From Faecalispora jeddahensis (GTDB lineage Bacteria; Bacillota; Clostridia; Oscillospirales; Acutalibacteraceae), in the NCBI RefSeq assembly GCF_000577335.1, contig NZ_CBYL010000002.1:62001-126000 (forward strand): a stretch of DNA of 64,000 nt, read 5' to 3'. Shown in pieces: positions 1-8,736 of the stretch. The position numbers and the translations under genes were made by a program. How positions within the stretch are numbered: position 1 is the stretch's first letter; each line of letters opens with the position of its first letter. Below the pieces are notes generated by a model. That model did no database searches and was not told the DNA's origin. It saw only the letters and a list, made by a program, of their open reading frames with translations.

Positions 1-658
1 TCTGGTTAAACTGAGAGATAATCGCCAGCGTCATGGAAGCGCCGCCGAAGCCCGCCATCACGCCGGACATCAGAACGCAGAGATACCGCGTGCGGGTGAC
101 GTTGATTCCGAGGGTATCCGCCGCCGCCGGGTATTCACCGACCGAGCGGATGCGGAGACCCCATTTGGTTTTGTAAAGCACAAACCAGATGACTACCGTA
201 GCAATCAGAGCGAGAAGAACGGTGACATCCACATTCAGGCTCTCTGCAGGTGTGCCATGAAACGCGTTTTCGCCGAACAGCTTCGGCAGCGTTTTTACGG
301 GAGGCGTCATTGCCGCATTGTCAAACAGCAGGCGGCAGAAGAACAGCGCAAATCCAGGGCCGAGCAGGTTGATAGCAATACCGGAAATCGTCTGATCCGC
401 ATTGAAGGTAATGGACGCGATGGCGTGCAGCAGAGCAATCGCCGCGCCCGCTGCGCCTGCGGCCAGAAAGCCAAGCCAGGGGTTGCCGGTATAGTAGCTG
501 ACGGACGCCGCGGTCAGGGCACCCATCGTCATCATGCCCTCAATACCGATGTTGATCACGCCGGAACGCTCCGAAATCACGCCGCCCAGCGCGCCGAACA
601 CCAGAGGGGTGGAATACATCATCGTAATTCCAACCAAAAGCAAAATACTAGTTAGCAT
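1..658 (-). CDS. nupQ: Nucleoside ABC transporter permease (second permease), 3' end outside window
   Basis: Integral-membrane subunit of a BMP-type ABC importer for nucleosides (YufQ/NupQ family). About 219 codons are visible; the C-terminus lies beyond base 1. The start ATG at 656-658 (MLTSILLLVG) overlaps the end of the upstream permease by 11 nt, which implies translational coupling. Visible family features are the stretch SERSGVINIGIEGMMTMGA near residues 33-51, typical of the BPD_transp_2 fold, and alternating hydrophobic segments. It is the last visible gene of an operon that also encodes deoD and deoB, so a purine nucleoside substrate is likely. The family assignment is firm; the exact substrate is inferred from context. 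Confidence 0.9.
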   Translation of the reverse strand, partial: MLTSILLLVGITMMYSTPLVFGALGGVISERSGVINIGIEGMMTMGALTAASVSYYTGNPWLGFLAAGAAGAAIALLHAIASITFNADQTISGIAINLLGPGFALFFCRLLFDNAAMTPPVKTLPKLFGENAFHGTPAESLNVDVTVLLALIATVVIWFVLYKTKWGLRIRSVGEYPAAADTLGINVTRTRYLCVLMSGVMAGFGGASMTLAIISQFNQ

Positions 659-1775
659 GTTCGGTACCCCTCTTTCCCAGTCTGTCTGCCAGAATCGGAA
701 CAATCCGAGTCAGGGCCACAAAGAATACAATCGTACCGATCATGATATTGATAATTTCGGTCGGTGCGCCAACCACCTGCTGAACGCTTTGCCCGCCATA
801 CAGCAGCCCGCCGAACAGCAAACCGGCAAACACACAGCCAACCGGAGAGGAACCGGCGATTAGGGCCACCGAAAGACCGTTGAAGCCGTTGTTTTCAAAC
901 GCAGCCAGCGTAGAGATGCCGTGCGGCGCCGTGCCCGTAATTGCAAGCGCACCCGCCAGGCCCGAAAGAGCACCGGCGATCAGCATGGCGTCGATGATGT
1001 TGCGGCTGACATTGATGCCGGAGAATTCCGCCGCGTCGCGGTTAAAGCCAACGGCGCGCAGCTCATACCCCTTTGTGGAACGGTACAGCAGAACCCAGAT
1101 CACCGCGACCATCACGATCGCGATCAAAATCCCGAAATTCACGTCTGTGCGCACCAGCATATCGTACAGCCACTGGTGGGGTTTCAGCACTGCTATCCCC
1201 TCAGGGGAGGCTTTCCACTGCGGAAGCAGCATCGTGTAGCTCGACGCATTCACCGGCAGGCTGGCGGTGGAATTCGGCTTATGGTACGCCTCTGAATTCA
1301 CGATAAAATTGCAAAGATACAGGCCGATCCAGTTCAGCATGATGCTGGTGATGACCTCGTGGATCCCGAACCTTGCTTTCAGCAGACCGACCATCCCGCC
1401 AAACAGAGCGCCGCCCAGCACACCGGCCAGCACAACGATCGGAATCTGGAACACCGGGGCCAGATCAAGCTTGACGCCCACAAGGACGGAAAACACGGTG
1501 CCTGCAATGTACTGCCCCTCGGCCCCAATATTGAACAGGCCCGTTTTATAGGCAAACGCCACAGAGAGGCCCGTCAGGATAATAGGCGTCGCCTTGATGA
1601 TGACATTCGAAATGTACTTGGGCTTGGAGAAAATCCCGTTGAACAGGGCGCCGAACGCCTGTATGGGATTATATCCCGCCAGAATCAGAACAATCGCCGC
1701 TACCAGAAAGCCGAACAGCACGGCAATCAGCGTGGAGGTGATTGGTTTTTTCAGTATCTTAACCAGCGTTTTCAT
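648..1775 (-). CDS. nupP: Nucleoside ABC transporter permease (first permease)
   Basis: Permease of 375 residues of the BMP/RbsC-like importer class (YufP/NupP). It opens with a positively charged end and a long hydrophobic segment (residues about 14-34). It carries the family signature YKTGLFNIGAEGQYIAG around residues 76-92, where GAEGQ is the coupling region for the ATPase. Further membrane segments follow to the C-terminus. Its start overlaps the ATPase gene by 17 nt and its end overlaps the second permease by 11 nt, so the three transporter genes form one tightly packed unit. It works in the cytoplasmic membrane with the BMP lipoprotein encoded upstream. A role in nucleoside import follows from the adjacent phosphorylase and mutase genes. 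Confidence 0.92.
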   Translation of the reverse strand: MKTLVKILKKPITSTLIAVLFGFLVAAIVLILAGYNPIQAFGALFNGIFSKPKYISNVIIKATPIILTGLSVAFAYKTGLFNIGAEGQYIAGTVFSVLVGVKLDLAPVFQIPIVVLAGVLGGALFGGMVGLLKARFGIHEVITSIMLNWIGLYLCNFIVNSEAYHKPNSTASLPVNASSYTMLLPQWKASPEGIAVLKPHQWLYDMLVRTDVNFGILIAIVMVAVIWVLLYRSTKGYELRAVGFNRDAAEFSGINVSRNIIDAMLIAGALSGLAGALAITGTAPHGISTLAAFENNGFNGLSVALIAGSSPVGCVFAGLLFGGLLYGGQSVQQVVGAPTEIINIMIGTIVFFVALTRIVPILADRLGKRGTEHAN

Positions 1776-3300
1776 TCCGCTTGCCTCCCGCCATTAATAG
1801 TCCAACCGTGTTTTCGTCGGCTTCCTCCTGTGTAAAGGTGCCGGTAATCGCCCCGCCGTAAATCACGCAGACGGTATCGGCCACATTCAGGATTTCATCC
1901 AGCTCCAGCGAAACCAGCAGAATGCCCTTGCCCTTATCGCGCTCCTGTACCAGCATTTTGTGTACATACTCGATCGCGCCCACGTCGAGACCGCGGGTGG
2001 GCTGCACGGCGATCAGCAGATCAGGGTCGTTCGAGATTTCTCTTGCGATGATCACCTTTTGCTGGTTGCCGCCTGAAAGCCCGCGCGCCGGGTGCCCCTC
2101 GCAGTCGGCCGGGCGGATGTCGTAATCCTCCACAAGGCGCTTTGCAAAGGCTGTGATTTTATCCAGCAGCAGCATGCCGCGTCTGCTGAACTGACTGCTG
2201 CGGTATTTTTCAAGCACGGTGTTTTCCGCCACGGTGAACGGCATCACCAGTCCACGGCGCTGACGGTCTTCATGTATGGTTGAAATTTTATGTTCAATGA
2301 CATTGCGCGGAGTCGTATTCTGGATTTCGGTTCCATTGATCCGAATGGTGCCGCTTTCCACCTTTGTCAGACAGGTAATTGCCTCTACCAGCTCTTTCTG
2401 ACCGTTTCCGTCAACGCCGGCAATTCCGACAATCTCGCCTCTGCGCACGCGAAGCGAAAGGCTCTTGACCGCTTCGAGTCCGCGTTCGTCCTTTACTGTC
2501 AGATTTTCAATTTCAAAAACAACATCGCCAGGCTCGGCGGGTGTTTTGTCTACCACCAGCTTGACCTGGTGACCCACCATCTTTGTCGCAAGCTCTTCTT
2601 CGCTCACATCGTGAACCGGGAACGTATCAATATATTGGCCACGGCGAATGATCGTGCAGACATCGGATGATGATTGGATTTCTTTGAGCTTATGGGTAAT
2701 GATGATGATGGTTTTTCCATTTTCAGCCAGACCGCGCATGATCTCGATCAGCTCGCCTATCTCCTGCGGGGTAAGAACCGCAGTCGGCTCGTCCAGAATC
2801 AGAATATCCGCGCCGCGGTACAGCGCCTTTAAAATTTCAACGCGCTGCTGCATTCCAACGGAAACATCTTCAATTTTTGCATCGGGGTCTACCTCAAGAC
2901 CGTATTCCTCCACGATCTTCAGAACATCTTCGCGCGCTTTCTTCATGTCGAGAACACCGAACTGGCCGGTCACTTCTTTGCCGAGAATGATATTCTCCGT
3001 AACCGTAAAATTGTCTACCAGCATGAAATGCTGGTGCACCATTCCGATGCCGCGCGCAATGGCATCGTTCGGATTTTTGATGGCGACTTTCTCACCGTTT
3101 AAAAAGATTTCCCCGGCATCGGCCTGATACAGGCCGTAAAGCACATTCATCAGGGTACTTTTACCGGCGCCGTTCTCGCCCAAAATGGCGTGAATCGATC
3201 CTTTTTTGACATCCAGATGCACCTGATCCAAGGCGCAAAAGGAGCCGAATGTTTTCACAATACCGTGCATCTGTACTGCGTATTCCGGACTGATTTCCAT
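1759..3300 (-). CDS. nupO: Nucleoside ABC transporter ATP-binding protein (tandem NBD)
   Basis: Fused double-ATPase of 513 residues, the usual length for YufO/NupO and sugar-type (RbsA-like) importers. The N-terminal domain has Walker A GENGAGKST (residues about 41-49), signature VSVGMQQRVEILKAL and Walker B ILILDEPTAVLTP. The C-terminal domain has GVDGNGQKEL, a degenerate Walker A as is normal for this family, and the signature LSGGNQQKVIIARE. It powers uptake by the two permeases. It follows the lipoprotein gene after an 88-nt gap that contains a stem-loop, which may lower ATPase and permease output relative to the binding protein. The start ATG at 3300 is preceded by AGGGGAG. Confidence 0.93.
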   Translation of the reverse strand: MEISPEYAVQMHGIVKTFGSFCALDQVHLDVKKGSIHAILGENGAGKSTLMNVLYGLYQADAGEIFLNGEKVAIKNPNDAIARGIGMVHQHFMLVDNFTVTENIILGKEVTGQFGVLDMKKAREDVLKIVEEYGLEVDPDAKIEDVSVGMQQRVEILKALYRGADILILDEPTAVLTPQEIGELIEIMRGLAENGKTIIIITHKLKEIQSSSDVCTIIRRGQYIDTFPVHDVSEEELATKMVGHQVKLVVDKTPAEPGDVVFEIENLTVKDERGLEAVKSLSLRVRRGEIVGIAGVDGNGQKELVEAITCLTKVESGTIRINGTEIQNTTPRNVIEHKISTIHEDRQRRGLVMPFTVAENTVLEKYRSSQFSRRGMLLLDKITAFAKRLVEDYDIRPADCEGHPARGLSGGNQQKVIIAREISNDPDLLIAVQPTRGLDVGAIEYVHKMLVQERDKGKGILLVSLELDEILNVADTVCVIYGGAITGTFTQEEADENTVGLLMAGGKRNENAG

Positions 3301-3330
3301 AGTAAATCTCCCCTAACCTTCCGTTCCCTC

Positions 3331-3370
3331 TTTTACGGGGAAAGGCGCCCGAAGGCGCCCCTCCGTAAAA
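3331..3370 (-). promoter_or_regulatory. Intercistronic stem-loop between lipoprotein and ATPase genes
   Basis: Near-perfect inverted repeat: outer arms TTTTACGG and CCGTAAAA, inner GGCGCC arms around a CGA/TTCG-type loop. No clear T-run follows on the minus strand, so I read it as a processing or partial-termination structure. It would keep the binding-protein message more abundant than the ATPase and permease message, a known arrangement in binding-protein operons. Confidence 0.55.
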
Positions 3371-3388
3371 AAGTGCAGATGCAATCAA

Positions 3389-4459
3389 TTATTTCAGGTT
3401 TTTAACAAAGGTATTGTAGTCTTTTTCACTTGCAGGGGGAACCAGCTTGCCGTCTTTGATCTGATCCTGCAGAGCCGCAGCGGCCTTGTAGGTCTCTTCG
3501 CCCATGAGCTTGTGCTCCTCGGGGATGCCGGCTGCTTCTTCCTTAACGCCCAGGCTGATGGTGGTGCCACCGGTTGCTTTGCCGTCCATGATCTCTTTGG
3601 AGACTTCTTCAACAGCCTTGTCAACCTTCTTCAGAGCGGAGGTCAGAACGTTGTTGGGAGCAAGGAAAGCCTGATCCTTATCAACGCCGATCGCGTATTT
3701 GTTTGCTTCCTTCGCAGCCTCGATCACGCCGGTGCCCACGTTGCCCGCGGCATGGAATACGATGTCGCATCCGCCGGAGAACATCTTGGAAGCGATGGCC
3801 TTACCCTTCGCGGAATCGACGAAGCTTTCGGCATACTGAGCAACTACCTCAACGGTTTTGCCCATCTCTTTTGCGCCGTAAGCAACGCCGGCCTTGTAGC
3901 CGTATTCAAACTGATCGATTACGTCGCTCTTTACGCCGCCCACAAAACCGACTTTATTGGTCTTGGTGGTTTTCGCCGCAATGTAGCCTACCAGGAAGGA
4001 GGGCTCCTGCGCGCGGAACACAACCGCAGTCAGGTTGGAGGGGGTCTCTTCGTATGCGTTGTCTACGATTGCAAACTGAACATCCGGGTTTGCTTTTGCC
4101 GCATTCAGGATCGCGTCGCCCATTGCAAAGCCAACGCCCCAAATCAGATTGTTTTCGTCATCGACAGCCTTATCCAGGTTTGTCGCATAGTCGGCTTCCT
4201 GCTTGGACTCTGCATAGCTGACGTCCGCGCCGTTGTCGGCCTTTAATTTCTGCAGGCCTTCCCAGGAAAGCTGGTTAAAGGACTGATCGTTGACACCGCC
4301 GGTATCTGTAACCATGGAAACCTTGAAGTCCGCTTTTGCCACGCTGGAAGTTTCGCCTGAGGACGCCGGTGCGGCGCTCGAGGTTGCTGCTCCGCTGGAG
4401 CAGGCTGTGGCAGACATCGCCATCGACGCTGCGAGTAAAAGTGCAAGAATCTTTTTCAT
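3389..4459 (-). CDS. nupN: BMP-family nucleoside-binding lipoprotein
   Basis: Extracellular solute-binding lipoprotein of 356 residues (BMP/PnrA/YufN family). I start it at the ATG at 4459, giving MKKILALLLAASMAMSATAC: a lipoprotein signal peptide with the acceptor cysteine at residue 20, then a Ser/Ala-rich linker. An AGGAGG lies 7 nt upstream; the longer reading frame from 4624 has no such site and would bury the signal peptide. The mature part shows VSMVTDTGGVNDQSFNQ, the family nucleoside-binding signature. A hairpin with ATACCGC arms (4493-4512) sits just upstream in the 145-nt gap after deoD and may protect the message. It delivers nucleosides to the NupP/NupQ/NupO complex. Confidence 0.93.
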   Translation of the reverse strand: MKKILALLLAASMAMSATACSSGAATSSAAPASSGETSSVAKADFKVSMVTDTGGVNDQSFNQLSWEGLQKLKADNGADVSYAESKQEADYATNLDKAVDDENNLIWGVGFAMGDAILNAAKANPDVQFAIVDNAYEETPSNLTAVVFRAQEPSFLVGYIAAKTTKTNKVGFVGGVKSDVIDQFEYGYKAGVAYGAKEMGKTVEVVAQYAESFVDSAKGKAIASKMFSGGCDIVFHAAGNVGTGVIEAAKEANKYAIGVDKDQAFLAPNNVLTSALKKVDKAVEEVSKEIMDGKATGGTTISLGVKEEAAGIPEEHKLMGEETYKAAAALQDQIKDGKLVPPASEKDYNTFVKNLK

Positions 4460-4604
4460 ACATTTTCCTCCTGATATTTTTTTGAATATGATATACCGCC
4501 GGAAAGCGGTATTTCTGGCTTTGAGGACGGGGAATGAGAATCTCCGGAAGCCGAACGCCGCCAAAACCGGCCGGGCGGTCAGCTTTAAAAACCAAACGGA
4601 ACGA

Positions 4605-5315
4605 TCAGGCAAGGGCGAGGGCAATCTCCATCATCTGGGTAAAGCCGGTCTGGCGCTCCTCGGCCGGTAGGGATTCCCCAGCCAACGGACGATCGGAAAT
4701 GGTGAGCAGACAAAGAGCATTTTTCCCTGCGCGGGCCGCGTTCATGTAAAGCGCCGCGGCTTCCATTTCCACCGCAAGGACGCCCATTTTCTTCCATGCC
4801 GGGAGAGCATCTTCGTTGTCGTCATAGAAAGTATCGCTGGAAAGGACGTTGCCGACCTTCATCGGAATTCCCAGTTCTTCCGCCACCTTGACCGCGCGGC
4901 TCAAAAGACCGTAATCCGCAATCGGTGCATAGGTGCCGGGCAGACGGTACTGCTCTGCAAAGCTGGAATTGGTGCAGGCACCCATTCCGGCCACCACGTC
5001 GCGCAGCTGAACGGTGTCGGCCAAGCCGCCCGCCGAGCCGATGCGGATAATATTCTCTACTCCATAGAAGTTGAAAAGTTCGTAGGTGTAAATTCCAACA
5101 GAGGGCATGCCCATGCCGCCGCCCATCACAGAGACGGGGCGCCCCTTGTAGGTGCCGGTAAAACCGAGCATATTGCGAACGGTATTAAAGCAGGTGACGT
5201 TCTCCAGATAAGTTTCTGCAATAAATTTCGCGCGCAGCGGATCGCCCGGCATCAGAACCGTTTTGGCAATCTCGCCTTTCTTCGCGGCGTTATGGGGCGT
5301 TGGTACATTTGACAT
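4605..5315 (-). CDS. deoD: Purine-nucleoside phosphorylase, DeoD type
   Basis: Splits purine (deoxy)nucleosides with phosphate into base and (deoxy)ribose-1-phosphate in the cytoplasm. At 236 residues it has the length of hexameric DeoD. Recognisable motifs are the phosphate-binding MPGDPLRAK (residues 22-30), [17 protein letters not shown] around residues 90-97, the nucleoside site [10 protein letters not shown] and the catalytic Asp in TISDRPL. It lies 16 nt downstream of deoB and upstream of the uptake genes. Imported nucleosides are thus cleaved here and the sugar phosphate passes to DeoB. I see no irregularities. Confidence 0.96.
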   Translation of the reverse strand: MSNVPTPHNAAKKGEIAKTVLMPGDPLRAKFIAETYLENVTCFNTVRNMLGFTGTYKGRPVSVMGGGMGMPSVGIYTYELFNFYGVENIIRIGSAGGLADTVQLRDVVAGMGACTNSSFAEQYRLPGTYAPIADYGLLSRAVKVAEELGIPMKVGNVLSSDTFYDDNEDALPAWKKMGVLAVEMEAAALYMNAARAGKNALCLLTISDRPLAGESLPAEERQTGFTQMMEIALALA

Positions 5316-5331
5316 CTTTGTTCCCTCCGTA

Positions 5332-6501
5332 TTAACGTAAAATTTCGTTCAGGCTGGATTTACCTGTAATACGCGGCTCTACTCCGAAATACTCCAGAAT
5401 CGTCGCGCCGATATTGGCAAAGGTGGGACTGGTCCCAAGGTTTGCGCCGGCTTTGACCTGTTTGCCGGTAATCACCCACGGAATGTATTCTCTGGAATGG
5501 TCGGTCGACGGTGTGGAGGGATCACAGCCATGGTCGGCGGTGATCATCAGCAGATCATCATCGCGCAGGCCCGCCAGAAGTTCCGGCAGCTTCTCATCAA
5601 AATAGGCAAGCGCCTTTGCGTAGCCGTCCACATCGTTGCGGTGGCCGTACAGCATATCGAAATCGACCAGATTGATAAAGCACAGGCCGTTAAAGTCCTT
5701 TTGCAGGTATCCGAGCGTACGTTCAATTCCATCCGCGTTGTTTTTGGTGCCGATCGCCTCAGTAACGCCTTTCCCGACAAAAATGTCGTTGATCTTGCCC
5801 ACGGCGATCACATCAAAGTCCTTCTCACTGAGCTGGTCAAGCATCGTCACGGCCGGCGGCTCCATCGAGAAATCGTGCCGGTTGGAGGTGCGCGTGAAGT
5901 TCGGGTACTCGCCGGTGAACGGGCGCGCAATCACCCTGCCCACACCGTGCTCGCCTTTGAGCATTTCCCTTGCGATTCTGCAGTAACGATACAGTTCCTC
6001 CGGCGGGACAATGGATTCGTGCGCCGCAATCTGGAACACGCTGTCTGCGGAGGTATAGACGATCAGCGCACCGGTCTCCACATGCTCTTTGCCGTAATCG
6101 CGGATGACATCCGTACCGGAATAGGCCTTGTTGCACAGTACGCGGCGGCCTGTTTTTTCCTCAAACTCACGGATGACCTCCTCCGGAAAGCCCTCCGGGT
6201 AGGTGGGCAGGGGCTTCGGGGAATAAATGCCCGAAATCTCCCAGTGGCCGATCGTGGTATCCTTACCCTTAGAAGCCTCCTGCAAGCGTCCGAAAGCGCC
6301 CGTGGGAGAGCTCTCCTTCGGCCAGCAGTCTACCCCATCGATATTAAAAAGGCCGAGCTTCTGCAGATTGGGCATATGAAAATATGGACTGGCCGCGCAC
6401 GCGGCCAGCGTATTGCTGCCTTCATCGCCGTATTCCGCAGCGTCCGGCTCCTCACCGATGCCGCAGCTGTCCAGAACAATCAAAAACACCCGTTTATTCA
6501 T
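5332..6501 (-). CDS. deoB: Phosphopentomutase
   Basis: Interconverts (deoxy)ribose-1-phosphate and (deoxy)ribose-5-phosphate, feeding nucleoside sugars into central metabolism. The protein is 389 residues, standard for the Mn-dependent alkaline-phosphatase-like DeoB family. It shows the metal-binding N-terminus VLDSCGIGE (residues 9-17), the catalytic loop [11 protein letters not shown] (Thr nucleophile) and the C-terminal metal motif [19 protein letters not shown]. It begins 3 nt after the regulator's stop codon, with AAGGAG inside the regulator gene, so the two are co-translated. Its position directly after the regulator marks the catabolic part of the operon. Confidence 0.97.
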   Translation of the reverse strand: MNKRVFLIVLDSCGIGEEPDAAEYGDEGSNTLAACAASPYFHMPNLQKLGLFNIDGVDCWPKESSPTGAFGRLQEASKGKDTTIGHWEISGIYSPKPLPTYPEGFPEEVIREFEEKTGRRVLCNKAYSGTDVIRDYGKEHVETGALIVYTSADSVFQIAAHESIVPPEELYRYCRIAREMLKGEHGVGRVIARPFTGEYPNFTRTSNRHDFSMEPPAVTMLDQLSEKDFDVIAVGKINDIFVGKGVTEAIGTKNNADGIERTLGYLQKDFNGLCFINLVDFDMLYGHRNDVDGYAKALAYFDEKLPELLAGLRDDDLLMITADHGCDPSTPSTDHSREYIPWVITGKQVKAGANLGTSPTFANIGATILEYFGVEPRITGKSSLNEILR

Positions 6502-6504
6502 AGG

Positions 6505-7506
6505 TCAAACTCCTTCTTTTCGTCTCGTTGTCTCCCGGATTTTCAAAGAAACCGGCAGCATATTTTCCCGCTGTTGGATCGTGCCATGCTCCGTCTGCTC
6601 CACGATGAGCTGTACGCACAGCCGGCCAATCTCTTCAATCGGCTGCGCCACCGTCGTCAGGGTCGGGATCATCAGGCGGCTCAAACCCACATCGTCGTAG
6701 CCCACAATCATCACGTCGTCCGGAACCTTGCGGTGCTGCTCATAAAGCACTTTATAGAGGGCGAACGCCACCAGATCGGTAGAGGCGAGAATCCCGTCCG
6801 TGTGGGGATACCGCTCGAACAGCTCCCGCGCACTTTGAACACCCTCGTCATAGCTGTATCTGCTGTTGACAAACAGCGGCTCGATCTGATGCTCCCTGCA
6901 GACATCCACATACCCCTGGTAACGCTGCTGACTGCTGGAATACTGAATCGGCCCGCGCATGAGAACCAGCTTTCTGCACCCGCAATCGATCAGGTGCTCT
7001 GTGGCGATCCGCGCACCGGTGTAATTGTCGGACTGAACGGAGGCCGCGTAAAAGGCATCCGCGCTTTTGTCCATCAGCACGATCGGGATCGGGCAGTTGC
7101 GGATTTCTTCCTCTAAATGCTCGTTGTTCGCGGTGATGATGATGCCGTCCGCATTCATGCCCATCAGCATCTTAATATACGATGCCTCTTTTTCCGGATT
7201 TTCATCCGAATTGCAGAGGATCATTTTATAGCCGCTGCGAAACGCTTCGTCTTCAATCGCCCGCCCGACCTCGCTGAGGAAAATGTTCAGAATACTCGGA
7301 ACAATATAACCGATCAGCCGGGAGGATTTTTTGTAGAGAGAGCGCGCGATCTCGTTGGGATTAAACCCTGTTTTGCGGATGGCTTCTTCCACCCGCTTTG
7401 TTTTTTCCTCGCTCACTTTAGCCGTACCGTTGATCACGCGCGACACCGTTGCGTTGGAAACGCCGGCCATGCGGGCAATATCGCTGATATGAACCAAAAT
7501 GCTCAC
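6505..7506 (-). CDS. LacI-family transcriptional regulator of the nucleoside operon
   Basis: DNA-binding repressor of the LacI/GalR family, about 333 residues. The N-terminal helix-turn-helix reads HISDIARMAGVSNATVSRVI with hinge-helix residues after it, followed by a periplasmic-binding-protein-like effector domain (IGYIVPSILNIF onward). I chose the GTG at 7506 because AGAAGG lies 6 nt upstream; a TTG at 7497 with GGGTGAG before it is an alternative. The reading frame opens further up to 7560 without a good ribosome site. It is the first gene of the operon and probably represses it through the palindrome at 7614-7627. The inducer is unknown; a nucleoside or a sugar phosphate is the natural guess. 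Confidence 0.9.
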   Translation of the reverse strand: MSILVHISDIARMAGVSNATVSRVINGTAKVSEEKTKRVEEAIRKTGFNPNEIARSLYKKSSRLIGYIVPSILNIFLSEVGRAIEDEAFRSGYKMILCNSDENPEKEASYIKMLMGMNADGIIITANNEHLEEEIRNCPIPIVLMDKSADAFYAASVQSDNYTGARIATEHLIDCGCRKLVLMRGPIQYSSSQQRYQGYVDVCREHQIEPLFVNSRYSYDEGVQSARELFERYPHTDGILASTDLVAFALYKVLYEQHRKVPDDVMIVGYDDVGLSRLMIPTLTTVAQPIEEIGRLCVQLIVEQTEHGTIQQRENMLPVSLKIRETTRRKEGV

Positions 7507-7613
7507 CCAAAACCTTCTATGTATCAAAGTTTTGCTCCCCATACGGGAAGCGGCAGGCAATTATAAAACGCCCGCCCTGCCTGCAAAAACATGCTCGCTG
7601 GTACCACAAAGCT

Positions 7614-7627
7614 TGAAACCGGTTTCA
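7614..7627. promoter_or_regulatory. LacI-family operator (TGAAACCGGTTTCA)
   Basis: Perfect 14-bp palindrome fitting the LacI/CcpA-type consensus TGNAANCGNTTNCA, centred on CCGG. It lies about 25-37 nt downstream of the predicted transcription start of the nucleoside operon, where bound repressor would block elongation. Autoregulation by the adjacent LacI-family protein is the simplest reading; a CcpA cre site is also compatible with the sequence. Confidence 0.8.
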
Positions 7628-7657
7628 TTCAACGGCCTGAATGGTCTGTTTGTCTAT

Positions 7658-7686
7658 ATTATAAACCACTTCTGCCATTTCGTAAA
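7658..7686 (-). promoter_or_regulatory. Sigma-70-type promoter of the nucleoside operon
   Basis: On the minus strand, TTTACG (7681-7686), a 17-bp spacer and a perfect TATAAT (7658-7663). Predicted start of transcription is near 7651, ahead of the operator and about 145 nt before the regulator's start codon. Confidence 0.65.
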
Positions 7687-7749
7687 TTAATTTTATGAAA
7701 TTTTATGGAAATTTTCTAAAAATGCAACTTAAAATGAAATTATGCAAAG

Positions 7750-7807
7750 AAAAAATTATTTTCAACGGATCGGGCCGGCCGGCCCGCCTTTTCGGGAGAA
7801 CGGGCCG
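7750..7807 (-). terminator. Probable terminator of the yjjI-yjjW operon
   Basis: GC-rich inverted repeats (CGGGCCGGCCGGCCCG at 7771-7786, also pairing with CGGGCCG at 7801-7807) followed on the minus strand by AAAATAATTTTTTC. It lies about 100 nt beyond the yjjW stop and upstream of the nucleoside promoter. The two alternative foldings make the exact hairpin uncertain. Confidence 0.45.
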
Positions 7808-7899
7808 GGGCGCAATCGGAGGAAATTCATTTTTCGAAACGGGCCATCTGTGCCGAAGCACATTGATTTTACAGATAAGCGTAAAACAGCCACTTGCCG

Positions 7900-8736
7900 C
7901 TATTTTACAATGATATTGCGGAACCCGACGGAAGCGGCCAGCTCCGCGAGCTGCTTCATCCTCTCTGCAGACGGGGAGGAAAATGCCGCGAACGGGCCTT
8001 TCACGCCGTTATTCCGGAAGGAGATCAAAAGCAGGCGCGTATTGCCGGTCAGCGGGCCGAGCAGCTCCGCGGTGCCGCGAATCGCGTCCTCCGCGTCGAC
8101 ATGCCCCTCCACATTGACAATACGCACTTCCTCAAGCTTCCCGCAGGAGGATAGGAACAAGAGGTTTTCCTTGACGGCGGCGTTATCGCCGCCCGTGAGC
8201 GCCCGGAATACACCCGGCGACCACGCTTTTACATCCAGCATCACACCGTCGCAGACCTTCATCAGCTCCGGGTATTTCGAAAAGCGCACGGTGCCGTTGC
8301 TGTCCAGCAGGCAGGTAAGGCCCTTTGCTTTGGCCAGTATGAACAGCTCCTGCAAAAACTGGGGGTACAGCCCGCACTCACCGCCGGAAACGGTGATCCC
8401 GCGGATAAAAGGGATATTCTTTTCCACTTCCTTCATCACGGCAGGGGCATCCATCCAGCGGATTTTCGGGGATGCATGGTGTGGACACACCTCGATACAC
8501 GTGTTGCAGGATACGCATTTGGATTCGTCCCACACCACGACTCCGTCCACCATAGAAAGCGCGCCCTCGGGACATCGCGGCACACAGACGCCGCAGTTGT
8601 TGCAGAGATTCTGCGTTTCGGGATTGTGGCAGTAACCGCACGCGATGTTGCATTTCTGCAAAAAGATGGAGGTGCGGCTGCCCGGGCCGTCGACTGTACT
8701 GAACGGAATGATCTGGTTGACAGGCACTTTTGTCAT
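7900..8736 (-). CDS. yjjW: YjjW-family glycine radical enzyme activase
   Basis: Radical-SAM activating enzyme of 278 residues. It should generate the glycyl radical on YjjI using SAM and a [4Fe-4S] cluster. The radical-SAM motif is Cys29-x3-Cys33-x2-Cys36 (CNIACGYC). Next comes a ferredoxin-like insert with CNNCGVCVPRC (Cys45, 48, 51, 55) and CVSCNTCIEVCP, two further cluster sites typical of activases. TVSGGECGLYP is the SAM-binding GGE region. It overlaps yjjI by the 4 nt ATGA, so the pair is translationally coupled. It acts only under anoxic conditions. The substrate of the YjjI/YjjW pair is, to my knowledge, not established. Confidence 0.93.
   Translation of the reverse strand: MTKVPVNQIIPFSTVDGPGSRTSIFLQKCNIACGYCHNPETQNLCNNCGVCVPRCPEGALSMVDGVVVWDESKCVSCNTCIEVCPHHASPKIRWMDAPAVMKEVEKNIPFIRGITVSGGECGLYPQFLQELFILAKAKGLTCLLDSNGTVRFSKYPELMKVCDGVMLDVKAWSPGVFRALTGGDNAAVKENLLFLSSCGKLEEVRIVNVEGHVDAEDAIRGTAELLGPLTGNTRLLLISFRNNGVKGPFAAFSSPSAERMKQLAELAASVGFRNIIVK

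Noticed and set aside
5497-7116. 539-codon open frame antisense to deoB and the LacI-type regulator
   Set aside because: Both genes on the minus strand are unmistakable; the antisense product is Arg/His-rich without motifs.
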